Assembly (NCBI RefSeq): GCF_031626495.1
Contig: NZ_JAMQOJ010000001.1
Location: 620,001-684,000 of the forward strand
Origin: Natrinema sp031626495
GTDB taxonomy: Archaea > Halobacteriota > Halobacteria > Halobacteriales > Natrialbaceae
Direction of reading: 5' to 3'
Length of the DNA: 64,000 nucleotides
In this document: positions 41,882-51,345 of the stretch, one piece after another
Layout of the letters: each line of letters starts with the position of its first letter
How positions within the stretch are numbered: position 1 is the stretch's first letter
The notes under the pieces: generated by a model
What the model was told of the DNA's origin: nothing
Database searches by the model: none
The model's input: the letters and a program-made list of their open reading frames with translations, nothing else
Program-made: the position numbers and the translations under genes

Positions 41882-42073
41882 ATGATGAGTGAGCAAATAA
41901 CACTCCGAGTACGGAATCGGCGAGCGATCCAGCGCGAAATCAAGCGTCTCGAACTTGAATACGATCCAATGTTCCGCGCGAAAACCTACGAATTACACGA
42001 TGCTATCGTTCAGGTTGGCCTTGCCAATCCAGAACTAGTACTCAAGCAACTCAAAGAGCAACAAAGTCAGTAA
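41882..42073 (+). CDS. Unrecognised small protein family B, copy 1 (B1)
   Basis: 63 residues, or 62 from the second ATG. Pattern: a short beta strand (QITLRVRNRRAIQREI), then KRLELEYDPMF and an amphipathic helix ending ANPELVLKQLKEQ. The copy at 43823 shares K-L-E-L-E-Y-D, the H-x-A/M-I-x-V-x-L-x-N-P/D core and the C-terminal helix. No Cys or membrane segment. The size and strand-helix pattern resemble antitoxins or small virus proteins but I cannot assign it. Confidence 0.65.
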   Translation: MMSEQITLRVRNRRAIQREIKRLELEYDPMFRAKTYELHDAIVQVGLANPELVLKQLKEQQSQ

Positions 42074-42446
42074 GTCCTTGAGCGCTCGAAGAACTGAGAC
42101 GAAAGAACAGGGATGTCTGTATAAGCGTTCACGGGAGTTCGATGACTGGACGACAAGTGTCCGGGGCAAGAGAAGGAAAGTATGTCATGACATACCTCGG
42201 AGTACGCGCTCGCCCGATTATCCGCCGAACTTTATAGTCACTAACTCCATATGTATGTGAATAGTCACTTTCCGAAATTACCAGCACAACGCTGATGGGG
42301 GGTGATCTGTAGTAGAGTACTGTATGAGATGTATACTCTGATTGTTCTCCAAATGCCTATATTTCCGTCTTATTTCAACGTAACATCCTTAACTCTGGTC
42401 AGTCCGTAATGTTTTTCCGGGCAAAGGGCTACGGATTATCTGGACA
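42074..42446. other. 373-bp gap between B1 and A2
   Basis: No gene seen; a frame at 42078-42260 is basic and low in coding character. It should contain the A2 promoter, for example around TGCCTATATTTCCG (about 42353-42366). Confidence 0.35.
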
Positions 42447-43151
42447 ATGAGTCAACAATCTCCGCCTGAGATAGCCTCGGTCGCTAAACGACTAACGTCA
42501 GCAGGAACACCCATCCTTGCAGTTCCCGAAAGCGCACTTGCAGACGAAAGAGTAAGATTACTGTACTCTCTGACGAGACAAAACGAGGATCTCGTCGCCT
42601 ATCTGGATGGGCTTGACAACGTCATGGTTGGAGACGAGAAGTATCCGCTAACATGCGTCAACATCCATCAATCGGATGTGCATTTCGTGCGACGCCTGCC
42701 GATATACGCACGTGAGCAACCAACACTTGGTCTATCCGAAATGCCACTCGACAAGGGAATAGAACAACTGCATGTGTGGCTAGCGTCTGGTCGCGAACCG
42801 AAACCCACGACTCCTGAGACGGCACCTCTCAACAACCCGATCCAAAAACTCATCAACGGAGGGGCAGTTGCTATCGGCCTCGAAAAAGAGATCTTTGAAT
42901 TAGTTGATAGTAACTTGCTCAACTTCCGAGTTCATGGTCCTCCCGCTATCGGGGCCCCCCTTGTCAACCAATACGAACAGGTGATATTCGACGGTGAAAC
43001 CTACGATGTCGACTGGACCTTTGCACTCGATGGGCCAAGAACTAGTGGCAGAGCCATGGTGTATGCTGGTGATAACATCATCGGAATGGACCCAATCCCG
43101 CTCAAGAGTGGGTGGGAAAACCTCCGAGAATACCTTAGGAAGGAGTCGTAA
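42447..43151 (+). CDS. Unrecognised protein family A, copy 2 (A2)
   Basis: 234 residues, the same length as A1. Shared blocks: SDVHFVRRLPIYA, MPLDKGIEQLHVWLASGREP, PPAIGAPLVNQYEQVIFDGE, YAGDNIIGMDPIPLKSGWEN and LREYLRKES. The N-terminus differs (MSQQSPPEIASVAKRLTSAG). The clear alignment over the whole length but strong divergence means an old duplication or separate arrival of two relatives. Followed downstream by a B-family gene, like A1. Confidence 0.72.
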   Translation: MSQQSPPEIASVAKRLTSAGTPILAVPESALADERVRLLYSLTRQNEDLVAYLDGLDNVMVGDEKYPLTCVNIHQSDVHFVRRLPIYAREQPTLGLSEMPLDKGIEQLHVWLASGREPKPTTPETAPLNNPIQKLINGGAVAIGLEKEIFELVDSNLLNFRVHGPPAIGAPLVNQYEQVIFDGETYDVDWTFALDGPRTSGRAMVYAGDNIIGMDPIPLKSGWENLREYLRKES

Positions 43152-43257
43152 GATAAATTTCGTGGTCTGCGTGACGAGCAGTTTGTGGAACAAACTGAGG
43201 TGTTGTCCGAGCCTTACGCGCTTGGTGATGTCCTCAATGGCCAAAATAACGGGTCAA

Positions 43258-43700
43258 TCAATCCAATGGGTCCAAATCGGTATCGCCATAATTAGTTTGG
43301 TGCCGATCACCGCGGCGGCCTCGCGATGACCGTGGAGACATGCCCCGATGATGATCGCCCTTGACTACGCTATTCTCCAGATCCATCTGAAGCTCGTCGG
43401 ATGCAAGTGTGCGCGGTGTCTCGCCCGAGTACACCCGATACAGCGAGATGACGGAGACCAATGCACAGATAGCAAACTGTTCTGCTAGCTTTTCGTCGCA
43501 GTATTCGATGATCTCCTCATTCCACTTGCTGAGCCAGACCCAGAACGGAGATTTTCGGTGGTGAGACTCTAATTGCGTGTCGATATCTCCTATATGATGG
43601 AATTGCCGACACTTGGAGTTTTGGTCGGTCGTATTTGAGGAGGATTTTGACCCATGTGGGTGGGAAAGTGGGCCGTATCGCGTGTAAGTGTGACTGATAA
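43258..43700 (-). pseudogene. Remnant of an unidentified gene lacking a start
   Basis: On the minus strand an open frame without ATG or GTG until late reads KSPFWVWLSKWNEEIIEYCD, then EKLAEQFAICALVSVISLYR, VYSGETPRTLASDELQMDLE and a frameshift-like basic tail to a stop at 43258. The central part has good coding character; the first in-frame start (43461) would cut it in half. I cannot name the family. It lies antisense between A2 and B2. Confidence 0.45.
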
Positions 43701-43822
43701 TAGGCTATTCTCCGACACCTCCGACACCCAGACTTCGGTTGTCACTAATTTATTAATTATATACTCAACTAATGCAGTTAATTGGCGGAATGCCAATATT
43801 CTATTCAGTCGTATAGTGAGTT

Positions 43823-44011
43823 ATGGGTGATCAAGTCACCATCTACCTCGACTCGCGCGAAGAGTTTCGCAAAGATATGACGAAATTGGAACTCGAATAT
43901 GACGAGATTTGGGATGCAGAAATGGCAGAGGTCCATCAAGCAATGATCGATGTCGCGCTGAACGACCCAGACCGACTTATAGAAAGATTACAGGATATAC
44001 AAGACGAATAG
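43823..44011 (+). CDS. Unrecognised small protein family B, copy 2 (B2)
   Basis: 62 residues (MGDQVTIYLDSREEFRKDMT), then KLELEYDEIWDAEMAEVHQA and MIDVALNDPDRLIERLQD. Paralogue of B1 at 41882, highly acidic. The upstream DNA of both copies contains CAATATTCT in an AT-rich context. The order A1, B1, A2, B2 suggests A and B are functionally linked even though 0.4-1.8 kb separates them. Confidence 0.65.
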   Translation: MGDQVTIYLDSREEFRKDMTKLELEYDEIWDAEMAEVHQAMIDVALNDPDRLIERLQDIQDE

Positions 44012-44078
44012 ATTAAGGAGGCATTCTGATCCTGCACCTCATACACAGGACCCCATCAAAAGGTGGCTTCTCCTCTGA

Positions 44079-44400
44079 TCACGCAGCAGGGAGCGTGAAC
44101 GAGAACGTTGAACCCTGATTGGGGTCGGGCTCCACCCACATTTCCCCGTCGTGGCGTTCACCAATGCGCTCACAGAGCACCAATCCAAGTCCTGTTCCGT
44201 CGTACTCGTCGCGACTGTGCAATCGGTCGAAGACGGAGAATATCCGTTCCTGATCGTCTGGATCGATGCCAACCCCGTTATCGTGGACCGAGACTACCCA
44301 TTCATTCCGTCGCCACTTCGCATCAATATGGATATGGGGAGACAAACTCTCGTTATAGACAATGGCATTCTCAATCAAATTTACCGTCGGGAGTATTATG
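44079..44400 (-). pseudogene. Orphan HATPase_c fragment of a sensor histidine kinase
   Basis: Reads NLIENAIVYNES (N-box), VSVHDNGVGIDPDDQERIF (G1), GTGLGLVLCERIGERHDGEM (G2) and FSFTLPAA, then stops. The dimerisation/His-box and sensor domains are missing, and the frame begins without a proper start. It resembles the C-terminus of the kinase at 46666 and is probably what remained after a deletion. Confidence 0.75.
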
Positions 44401-44512
44401 AGTGATATAATATTTTCACAGGACCTGTGGAATACTGGGCTGTATTGTGTAATCAGGCGAGAAAACGGTTATCCAAGACCGACTGGCCTCTGCACTCTAT
44501 GGAGGCAACATC

Positions 44513-45538
44513 CTACCGTTGCGATCCACGGAGGATAAGCGACTCAATCGCAAGCGTTCGCTTGGCTATCGTTACGATCCGTAACACATAGGCCGTGAAT
44601 AACAGAAACGGCACCAGCGTCACTGTGAATGCACCGCCAATTACCCACGTGAGAGACGGAATACCCAGTAATCTGCCGGGAAACATACCTGCGTCAACGA
44701 CCGTGAGCATGATTCCAGCAACCACTAACGCTGGTATCGCCGCATAGAGGATTAGTTGTGAGAGCGAGATTAGTGCCCACTCAAAGTACAACGTCTTGAT
44801 GTGCTCACGAGCTGGACCGAACAGACTCAGCGCGGTCTTCAAATCGTCTAATAGTTTCGTCTCGTCGTCGCTCAGACTATCATCATAGTCGGTGGCGAGG
44901 CGTTCAACTTGGAAGATTTTCCAGCCGTAATTGAAGTTGAGTGCCGCAAACAACACGTCGAAAGTGCCGAACTGCGCCCTGTCGAGCTGGTCGCGGACCA
45001 ATTCGGCGTTCCCGATGAGACTCTCGGTGAACTCATCGACTTCTTCGCGGAACTGGTCATTCGCATTGTCAGAGACGCCCTCGCGGAGTGCCTTCGCCCG
45101 TTGTTCAGTTACCCTGATGAGTTCCCCGAGAAACGTTGACGGATCTGCGGGACTAGGTGTGCCTACAAGATCCTCAACGAAGTCCCGAACATCCATCGAG
45201 TTCTCCATACGTTCGCGCTGTTCGCCAAGGGGGCCGTTCTCTTGAGAGAGAACCAACTGGCTAATAGTGACGACAAGCGTGGTTCCAGTCATAATCGCCC
45301 CAATCATCGTCGAAAACATCGTTTCGATGGTGTCGCCCGACCGGAGTTGTGGCTGGACGGGTTGAGGAAAGACGGTGACCACTACGACGAACACTATGAA
45401 TATGGACAGCGCCAGCACAGCAGTAACATGCAACCGGTTAGCCGCGAGGAGCAACCAGAGTTTAACTCGACTCTCATCGGCTCGCTCGCGCATTGTGTTC
45501 GCCGTGCTAATGTCTGCGTTTTCGGCTTGTCCGCTCAT
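44513..45538 (-). CDS. Four-helix membrane protein, unknown function
   Basis: 341 residues from ATG 45538 (MSGQAENADISTAN). Two membrane segments near the N-terminus (VTAVLALSIFIVFVVVVTVF, then MIGAIMTGTTLVVTISQLVL), a helical cytoplasmic middle of about 150 residues, then two more (LYAAIPALVVAGIMLTVVDA, GAFTVTLVPFLLFTAYVLRI). No channel or transporter signature that I recognise. The start overlaps the stop of the small gene at 45535-45756 in ATGA, so the two are translationally coupled. Confidence 0.72.
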   Translation of the reverse strand: MSGQAENADISTANTMRERADESRVKLWLLLAANRLHVTAVLALSIFIVFVVVVTVFPQPVQPQLRSGDTIETMFSTMIGAIMTGTTLVVTISQLVLSQENGPLGEQRERMENSMDVRDFVEDLVGTPSPADPSTFLGELIRVTEQRAKALREGVSDNANDQFREEVDEFTESLIGNAELVRDQLDRAQFGTFDVLFAALNFNYGWKIFQVERLATDYDDSLSDDETKLLDDLKTALSLFGPAREHIKTLYFEWALISLSQLILYAAIPALVVAGIMLTVVDAGMFPGRLLGIPSLTWVIGGAFTVTLVPFLLFTAYVLRIVTIAKRTLAIESLILRGSQR

Positions 45539-45756
45539 GATGAACTGTCCCTCGTCGCTACAGATAGTTGTCTTAACCGAGCGTTTGAACACGATGAATT
45601 TGTCCTATCGGTGTATCCAATTGTGGTGACAAGTACCCAGCTATCGTCACCACAGGTAGTCAGCACCGCCTGCGAGCCCTCAGTTTCTTTCTGAGTTTTA
45701 TCAGAAGGCGACCTGAATGTCTTGCCTTCCCAGCAGCGTACGGTGGTTTGGTTCAT
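45535..45756 (-). CDS. Small protein coupled to the membrane protein
   Basis: 73 residues from ATG 45756 (MNQTTVRCWEGKTFRSPSDK), then AVLTTCGDDSWVLVTTIGYT. It has a short beta-rich core and two to three Cys. The 4-bp stop/start overlap with the membrane protein gene supports it being real. The C-terminal third is Ser/Arg-rich and could be a frameshifted tail. Family not recognised. Confidence 0.5.
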   Translation of the reverse strand: MNQTTVRCWEGKTFRSPSDKTQKETEGSQAVLTTCGDDSWVLVTTIGYTDRTNSSCSNARLRQLSVATRDSSS

Positions 45757-46434
45757 GGTGGTCTCATTGAATGGGTCCAACAGCACTAAGAATAGCGGTA
45801 GTCACACCATCGACCGCTCAATCCACGCTCTCCACCTATCGCTTCGCACACCTTTCGTCACGGTTCTCAAAAGGCAAACGCAGTGGGGGTGACGGCTGCG
45901 TTTGCCCCCTGAATGGGTCGCAGACAACCGAGGGTTCAGTGCAAGGGTTCTCGGGGGATTGGTTGGCGTACGGTTCACTGCGTGATCTGCCGGGGTGTGC
46001 CAGTACCGTGTCAAGGGCAGATCAACAGAATGTTAGGAAATAACACGGTTAGCCATTTGGCCGTCCATCGCAGTCTTGTAGTGATTATCTGGGTAACAGT
46101 CTGCGTAGAAACCAGCAGTGCTTGGTTCTTCACCTGTATTGACCGTTGTCGGGTAGTCCTAGGATGGGTATGCTAATTATTAGTCTTGGTGGGACCCTCA
46201 ATAGATGATAGGTTTTCGCAGCCCTGTTGAATACAGGGTATACAGTGAATGTGGTGAACATCGTGGATCTCACCGATTCCTTCTGTAGGGTTCATTCTCC
46301 GATCTGCCTCTTCGGTCTGCATGTCTCCTTCAAAGTTGACAGATAGGCGTTCACAATGCTCGTATTATCGTATTCATTTTAATCCAAATCCCTTTGGAGA
46401 TGCCCTCATTTCCGGGCAGAACTAGGTGCGTAAT
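45757..46434. other. 678-bp non-coding region with a strong hairpin
   Basis: No convincing gene. 45873-45906 holds a perfect 11-bp stem: GGCAAACGCAG and CTGCGTTTGCC with a 12-nt GT-rich loop. The stretch 45900-46060 is GC-rich relative to the surroundings and may be a transposon remnant. Confidence 0.4.
45873..45906. repeat. 11-bp perfect inverted repeat (hairpin)
   Basis: Arms GGCAAACGCAG (45873-45883) and CTGCGTTTGCC (45896-45906), loop TGGGGGTGACGG. No T-run follows on either strand, so it does not look like an intrinsic terminator. It could be an IS end or the stem of a small RNA. Confidence 0.55.
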
Positions 46435-46617
46435 ATGTCACATACTGAGCCTGAGAAGACAGTTGCGAGGTGCAGTAATTGTGGTGAAATCCATACCATC
46501 GAAATTAGGAGCAACGGATCACTACATCTTGTCGGAAGGGGCCTAATAAATCAGTGTCCGTGTGGCGATGAGGGATTAGAGAGACTACAGATGGAACTTC
46601 ATCCTCAATCTTCCTAA
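46435..46617 (+). CDS. Small zinc-ribbon protein
   Basis: 60 residues from ATG 46435 (MSHTEPEKTVARCSNCGEIH). CSNCG near the N-terminus and NQCPCGDEG near the C-terminus give a compact ribbon. One of several sub-80-residue zinc-ribbon genes scattered in the accessory half. Function unknown. Confidence 0.6.
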   Translation: MSHTEPEKTVARCSNCGEIHTIEIRSNGSLHLVGRGLINQCPCGDEGLERLQMELHPQSS

Positions 46618-46665
46618 CTCACTCACAGTAGTCCGCATATGTATTTGCTGTTCAGTAGAGGGACT

Positions 46666-49164
46666 TCACGTATTGCCACCGCTTACGGCCGGTAGCGTGA
46701 ACCGAAACGTCGCGCCCTCACCGTGTTCGGAGTCGACCCAGATCTCTCCACCGTGACGCTCGACGATGCGTTTACACAGCGCCAGCCCGATCCCGGTTCC
46801 ATCGTGTTCCTCGTGGGAGTGTAATCGTTGGAATACCTCGAAGACCCGTTCGTGGGCATCCGAATCGATCCCAATCCCTTCGTCTTCAACCGAGATCACC
46901 CACTCGCTGCCGCGCCGCTCGGCCCCGATGTGTACCCGCGGCGGTTCGTCACCGCTGTACGCGAGCGCGTTCGACAGCAGGTTCTGGAACACCTGCCGGA
47001 GCTGGTCCGGGTCGCCCTCGACGCGAGGCAACGACTCGCTCGAGAGGATTGCGTCGGTTTCGTCGAGTCTGAGCCGTAGATCCCGCCGGACGTCCTCGAG
47101 CACGGCGTCGAGATCGACCGGTTCGAAGGGATCGCCCTGCGTCTCGACCCGTGAGTACTCGAGGAGCGCGTCGATCATCTCACGCATGCGCTCGGCTCCA
47201 TCGACGGCGAACTCGAGGAACTCTTCACCGTCCTCGTCGAGGGCGTCACTGTAGCGCTGTTCGAGCAACTGGAGATAGCTCGTGATCATCCGAAGGGGCT
47301 CTTGCAAGTCGTGCGAGGCGATGTACGCGAACTGTTCAAGCCGCTCGTTCGATTCTTTGAGTTTCTGTTCGTATTTCTTGCGCTCGGAGATGTCGGTGAA
47401 GTACACGGAGAGGCCGGATTCCGAGGGGTAGAGCCTGACGCTTTCCCAGATACCGAGCGGCTCCGAGTAGCGCTCGAAACTCGTCGCGGTCTGGGTGGCC
47501 ATCGCCGTCTCGAACCGGTCGCGGACTGGATCGTCGTCGGCGACGGACAGCGCTTCCCCAACGGTCTGGCCCAACAGGCTGGCCTCGTCGTGGCCGAGGA
47601 GTTCCTCCGCACGGTCATTGACGTATGTAAACCGAAACTTGTCGTCGACTGCGTAGAACGCGTCGTCGACCCGCTCGAACACGTCCTCGAGTTCGCTCTC
47701 CAAGTCGTCGCGCTGGCGCTCGAGACGTTGGGCTTGCTTCTCGAGTTGTGTGATGTCCGCCATCGTGATGACGACGCCGGTCTCGTCCGGGAGTGGCGTG
47801 GCGTTTACCGACAGCCACCGGGTTTCCCCGTCGGGACTGTCGACCCGAACGCGCTGGTCGGTGACTGTCTCGCCGGTTGCGAGTGCCCGCGGGGCAGGTC
47901 GGTCCGGGTACGGGATCACCTCGCCGTCCTCGTCGAGCAGGGGCTGATCCCCCAGTGCGTACCTCTCGGTCCCGTCCCCACCGAGTCCGAGGTACTCGAT
48001 GAAGTGTCGGTTCACGTGCCGCGGTTCGCCGTCGGTATCGAAGACGCCGATCCCTGTTGGGCTGATCTCGAGGATGCGCTCGAGGAGATCGTGCTCGCGA
48101 CGAATCTCTCGCTCGCGCTCACGCCGGTCGGTCATGTCCCGAGTCACCTTCGCGTATCCCTCGAGATCGCCGTCGTCGTCGCGGATCGCAGTGATAGTGA
48201 TGCTGGCCCAAAATCGCGAGCCGTCCTTCCGAACACGCCACCCTTCGTCTTTGATCGAGCCGTCCTCAGCGGCGGCTGCAAGGTTCGCTTCGGGGACATC
48301 GGCTTCTTGATCTTCCTCGGTGTAGAACGTCGAGACGTGTTCGCCGAGCACCTCGTTGGGTGCATAGCCTTTGGTCTGTCTGGCTCCCGAGTTCCAGCTA
48401 CGGACGCAACCATCCACATCGAGCATGAAGATCGCGTACTCCTCGACGGCGTCGATCAGCGATTCGAACCGCGTCCGTTCTTCGCGGTGGGCACGTTCTG
48501 ATTGCTTCTGCTCAGTGATATCGTAGTACAGTTCGACGCGACCGCCAGCGTACGCGCCGGATGTAATCGGTTTGCTTCGGTGTTCGAGCCAGCGTGCGTC
48601 GCGGTCCTCGCCCGCGGTCATGTGACACTCGAACCGTTCGGCGTACGTGTTCTCCTCGTAGGTCGCTAGCACGGTCTCGGCGAACTGCTCGCCGTCGTCG
48701 ACCATCGGAGTGATCTGGTCCCGGACGAGTTCACGCTTGTCCTGTCCGAGGATGCGCTCACGATTGAATCCGAAATACCGTTCGAGCGTGTCGTTGATCC
48801 ACGCTACTTCGAAGTCCTCGTTGAGGACAAACACCCCCACGTCGGCAGTATCGAGGACATCGTCGACTAGCGACTCGGCGACGGTCGGCCAGTCGTGGTC
48901 GGTGGCCGTCTGTGCAGGCAGCAACGACTGCGGCCGCCACCAGACGTGGCCGTTTGTCCCCGCTTTCTTGGTCTCGAGTTCGCCGTGATCGACGAGTCGC
49001 TCGAGACGTTCGTACGTACTGCGGCGGCCGATATCAAGCTGGTCTGCCACCTCGAGTGTCGTCTGTGGAGCGCCGGGTGTATCGAAGAGCGCAAGAGTTT
49101 CTCGGAGACTATCGCTCAGCGAACTACTGGTCACGTTGACGTACGACAAGCAATCCCGGATCAT
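46666..49164 (-). CDS. Multi-PAS sensor histidine kinase with N-terminal HTH
   Basis: 832 residues from ATG 49164. Residues about 10-80 are a winged-helix-like region (LEVADQLDIGRRSTYERLER). Then come about four PAS domains: DTADVGVFVLNEDFEVAWIN; FMLDVDGCVRSWNSGARQTK; the domain with PTGIGVFDTDGEPRHVNRHF; and the domain with DDAFYAVDDKFRFTYVNDRA. HisKA: FAYIASHDLQEPLRMITSYL with the phospho-acceptor His. HATPase: NLLSNALAYSG, EDEGIGID, GTGIGLALCKRIVERHGGEI. No membrane segment, so a cytoplasmic redox, light or ligand sensor. No dedicated response regulator is adjacent. Confidence 0.92.
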   Translation of the reverse strand: MIRDCLSYVNVTSSSLSDSLRETLALFDTPGAPQTTLEVADQLDIGRRSTYERLERLVDHGELETKKAGTNGHVWWRPQSLLPAQTATDHDWPTVAESLVDDVLDTADVGVFVLNEDFEVAWINDTLERYFGFNRERILGQDKRELVRDQITPMVDDGEQFAETVLATYEENTYAERFECHMTAGEDRDARWLEHRSKPITSGAYAGGRVELYYDITEQKQSERAHREERTRFESLIDAVEEYAIFMLDVDGCVRSWNSGARQTKGYAPNEVLGEHVSTFYTEEDQEADVPEANLAAAAEDGSIKDEGWRVRKDGSRFWASITITAIRDDDGDLEGYAKVTRDMTDRREREREIRREHDLLERILEISPTGIGVFDTDGEPRHVNRHFIEYLGLGGDGTERYALGDQPLLDEDGEVIPYPDRPAPRALATGETVTDQRVRVDSPDGETRWLSVNATPLPDETGVVITMADITQLEKQAQRLERQRDDLESELEDVFERVDDAFYAVDDKFRFTYVNDRAEELLGHDEASLLGQTVGEALSVADDDPVRDRFETAMATQTATSFERYSEPLGIWESVRLYPSESGLSVYFTDISERKKYEQKLKESNERLEQFAYIASHDLQEPLRMITSYLQLLEQRYSDALDEDGEEFLEFAVDGAERMREMIDALLEYSRVETQGDPFEPVDLDAVLEDVRRDLRLRLDETDAILSSESLPRVEGDPDQLRQVFQNLLSNALAYSGDEPPRVHIGAERRGSEWVISVEDEGIGIDSDAHERVFEVFQRLHSHEEHDGTGIGLALCKRIVERHGGEIWVDSEHGEGATFRFTLPAVSGGNT

Positions 49165-49264
49165 AAACCCTCCCCTCGCGGATGTAACAGAATGTGAATT
49201 CTCTCTACCGAGTTCTACGCGAACAGAGTGAGCAAAGATCCGGTATTGCTTTTGAATAATCACT

Positions 49265-49654
49265 CACGAATGGGACTCTCTACCACTGGAATCTAGCGTG
49301 AGTGCTGATCCGAGAACTGCAGTAGTGTCGGACGGTCTCGAGTTAGCACTAAGGACAGGTAGTACAGTTATCAGTGTGAAATTCCGCCTACCCCGATACT
49401 GTCAAGATTGGCGTGTTGAATACAGAGAATGAGTTCGGCACGGCAGCTTTGTTTGTTTCACGCCGAAGCCGGTGAACTACCCGTGCACTATACGTGCTTA
49501 TTGATCAGCGAGCGTTCTATCAGGTTCGAGTGAGGTCCGTAGCATCGTGCTGAATAGAGGGCGCGAATGCGGCACGAGACCGTGGCCGATCTACGAACGT
49601 AGTGTTCAGTACAGGTCAGGCATTTATTGATGCAAGGGTAGATTGGTACTCTGT
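49265..49654. other. IS/MITE-remnant region
   Basis: Contains GGGCGCGAATGCGGCACGAG (about 49559), whose near copy GGGCGCGAATGTGGCACGAG lies at about 52018, each followed by a CGATCT-CGAA segment and, farther on, TTCAGTACAGG or CTCAGTACAGG. The preceding GTGCTGAATAGAGG is also typical of haloarchaeal IS ends. No transposase is left. Confidence 0.45.
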
Positions 49655-49942
49655 ATGCCCGAAGAAGTTCTGTTCAAATCAGAGAGCGGCCAAACCCGAG
49701 ACGAAATCGCATCGTATCTTCACAGCGTCGCTGAGAAGCTTGAACAAGGCGATGCTGTCACGCTCAAATCTGGTTCCGAGTCCGTAACGATGGAACCGCC
49801 AGCCCGCCCCACGTTTGAGGTCAAAGCCGAACGCGAGGGGCCAACAGACAGGCCCGGTAAATTGAGTGTTGAGTTCGAACTCGAATGGGACGAGAACGGC
49901 AGTGAGGGAGACGGCGAGAGCGGCCAGTTGGAAATCGAGTGA
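49655..49942 (+). CDS. Amphi-Trp-type domain protein
   Basis: 95 residues from ATG 49655 (MPEEVLFKSESGQTRDEIAS). The pattern of a beta hairpin, an amphipathic helix (LHSVAEKLEQGDAVTLKSGS) and a beta strand with P-P-x-R-P-T-F-E-V-K-A-E-R-E fits the haloarchaeal amphi-Trp domain family, from memory. The tail is acidic. These small proteins are widespread in haloarchaea; function not established. Confidence 0.72.
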   Translation: MPEEVLFKSESGQTRDEIASYLHSVAEKLEQGDAVTLKSGSESVTMEPPARPTFEVKAEREGPTDRPGKLSVEFELEWDENGSEGDGESGQLEIE

Positions 49943-50129
49943 ATCGTAATCCATTCGATTTCCACCACTTAAGACGACTGTCTCCATCATGCGGTGTACC
50001 TTGGTTGTCCACTGAGCAACCCGGTAGACGACATTTTTAACGCCTGTTGGAAATATACAGTAGTACGAAAATGAGGATTGTAGAACCACTCTCTCCTAGA
50101 GCAAACGACCGTTTCAGGCAGACAGGACG

Positions 50130-50288
50130 ATGACTCCCACCGTACTGGCGATCCTACTTATAGGATACGGCCTTGGGCTCATGACCGCTGCCTACACATT
50201 AGCACCAGATACGACGGCTTTACTCGGCGGTATGTTAGTCGCTGTTTCTTCCCTCTATATCGTCATAACCGATGACTGGTGGAAATAG
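50130..50288 (+). CDS. 52-residue two-helix membrane protein
   Basis: Frame from ATG 50130: MTPTVLAILLIGYGLGLMTA, a short acidic turn, LLGGMLVAVSSLYIVITDDW, WK. Two membrane helices. The preceding GACAGGACG gives little ribosome-binding signal, but the clean hydrophobicity pattern argues for a real gene. Function unknown. Confidence 0.5.
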   Translation: MTPTVLAILLIGYGLGLMTAAYTLAPDTTALLGGMLVAVSSLYIVITDDWWK

Positions 50289-50472
50289 GACGATGAGGCA
50301 GGAGAGATAAATCCAGTGGTCGCACTTTTCCTCAATAACCTTCGGTCATTCTGGAACACTCAAATCGAACTGGATCTCCGACGCACGGTCACAAACTCGA
50401 CGAGCAACACGCCCTCTTTGGACCTGCTGGAGAGCGGCTATTGCGGCATACAGAGGACCCGCGCGATAGGTC

Positions 50473-51345
50473 CTACTGTTCAGATTCACTAACAGTGATG
50501 ACCGGGACTGGTGCCGACCGAACAGTCTTTTCTGCGACGCTCCCTAACAGAACGCGGTCGGTCCCACGCCGCCCAATCGTCCCTATAACAACCGCCTCGA
50601 TCTCGTTTTCATCTATATAGGCGAGAATGCCTTCCACCGGGCTCCCGTGCTCGATGGAGTGGACGATATCCCTGAGATCGTACTCCTCAGCTACCGAAAC
50701 GAGGTCGTCAATAGCCTCCTGTGCGGCTGCCTCGCCAGTTTCACTCGAAGCAGTTGACCGGACATCGAGTCCGAATGAGGCATCATCCACGACGGACAGC
50801 AGATGGACAGTTGCGTCGAGCGCCGATGAGAGTGCTAGCCCGTGTTCAGCCGCACGAGTCGCACCTCTACTCCCGTCTGTCGGGATAAGAATATCTTCGT
50901 ACGGAAATGCAAACTGTTCATCGGGTTGCATTCGTGCTGTCAATACAGGGACCGACGAGAGACGAACCACTTTCTCGGTGATACTGCCAATGAGATAGCG
51001 GGATACCCCCTCACGGCCATGTGTTGGCATTACGATTACGTCATGCCCGTATCGCTCAGCATACTCAGTTATCGTCGGTGCTGGATTACCCTGAACGACA
51101 TCTGTCTCATAGTCAACACCAAGTGTCTGGAGCGTCTTTTCTGCTTCTGCGACGATGTCCTTCCCCTGCTGGCGGAGCGCGTCCACGGTTTGTCCCTTAA
51201 TAACGGTCACCGAATCACGCGTTGTATCCGCGACATAAAGGACATGAACCGTGGCGTCGGCCCAGTGGGCGATTTCGGCAGCATGGTGGAGGACGGCTGC
51301 TGCGCTGTCATTTCCATCGAATGGGAGTAAAATGTCCTCGTACAT
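50473..51345 (-). CDS. Tandem-domain universal stress protein (UspA)
   Basis: 290 residues made of two UspA folds. Domain 1 (1-145): MYEDILLPFDGNDSAAAVLH and GHDVIVMPTHGREGVSRYLI (G-x-x-x-x-x-x-x-S phosphate loop region). Domain 2 (150-290): YEDILIPTDGSRGATRAAEH and IEAVVIGTIGRRGTDRVLLG, ending SVAEKTVRSAPVPVITV. Both domains keep the ATP-binding G-R-x-G/S patterns. Such proteins are induced by stress and often lie near transport and signalling genes. Confidence 0.93.
   Translation of the reverse strand: MYEDILLPFDGNDSAAAVLHHAAEIAHWADATVHVLYVADTTRDSVTVIKGQTVDALRQQGKDIVAEAEKTLQTLGVDYETDVVQGNPAPTITEYAERYGHDVIVMPTHGREGVSRYLIGSITEKVVRLSSVPVLTARMQPDEQFAFPYEDILIPTDGSRGATRAAEHGLALSSALDATVHLLSVVDDASFGLDVRSTASSETGEAAAQEAIDDLVSVAEEYDLRDIVHSIEHGSPVEGILAYIDENEIEAVVIGTIGRRGTDRVLLGSVAEKTVRSAPVPVITVSESEQ

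Noticed and set aside
47302..48501. 399-codon plus-strand frame opposite the large histidine kinase
   Set aside because: Shadow of the kinase codons; the minus-strand frame carries all PAS and kinase motifs.
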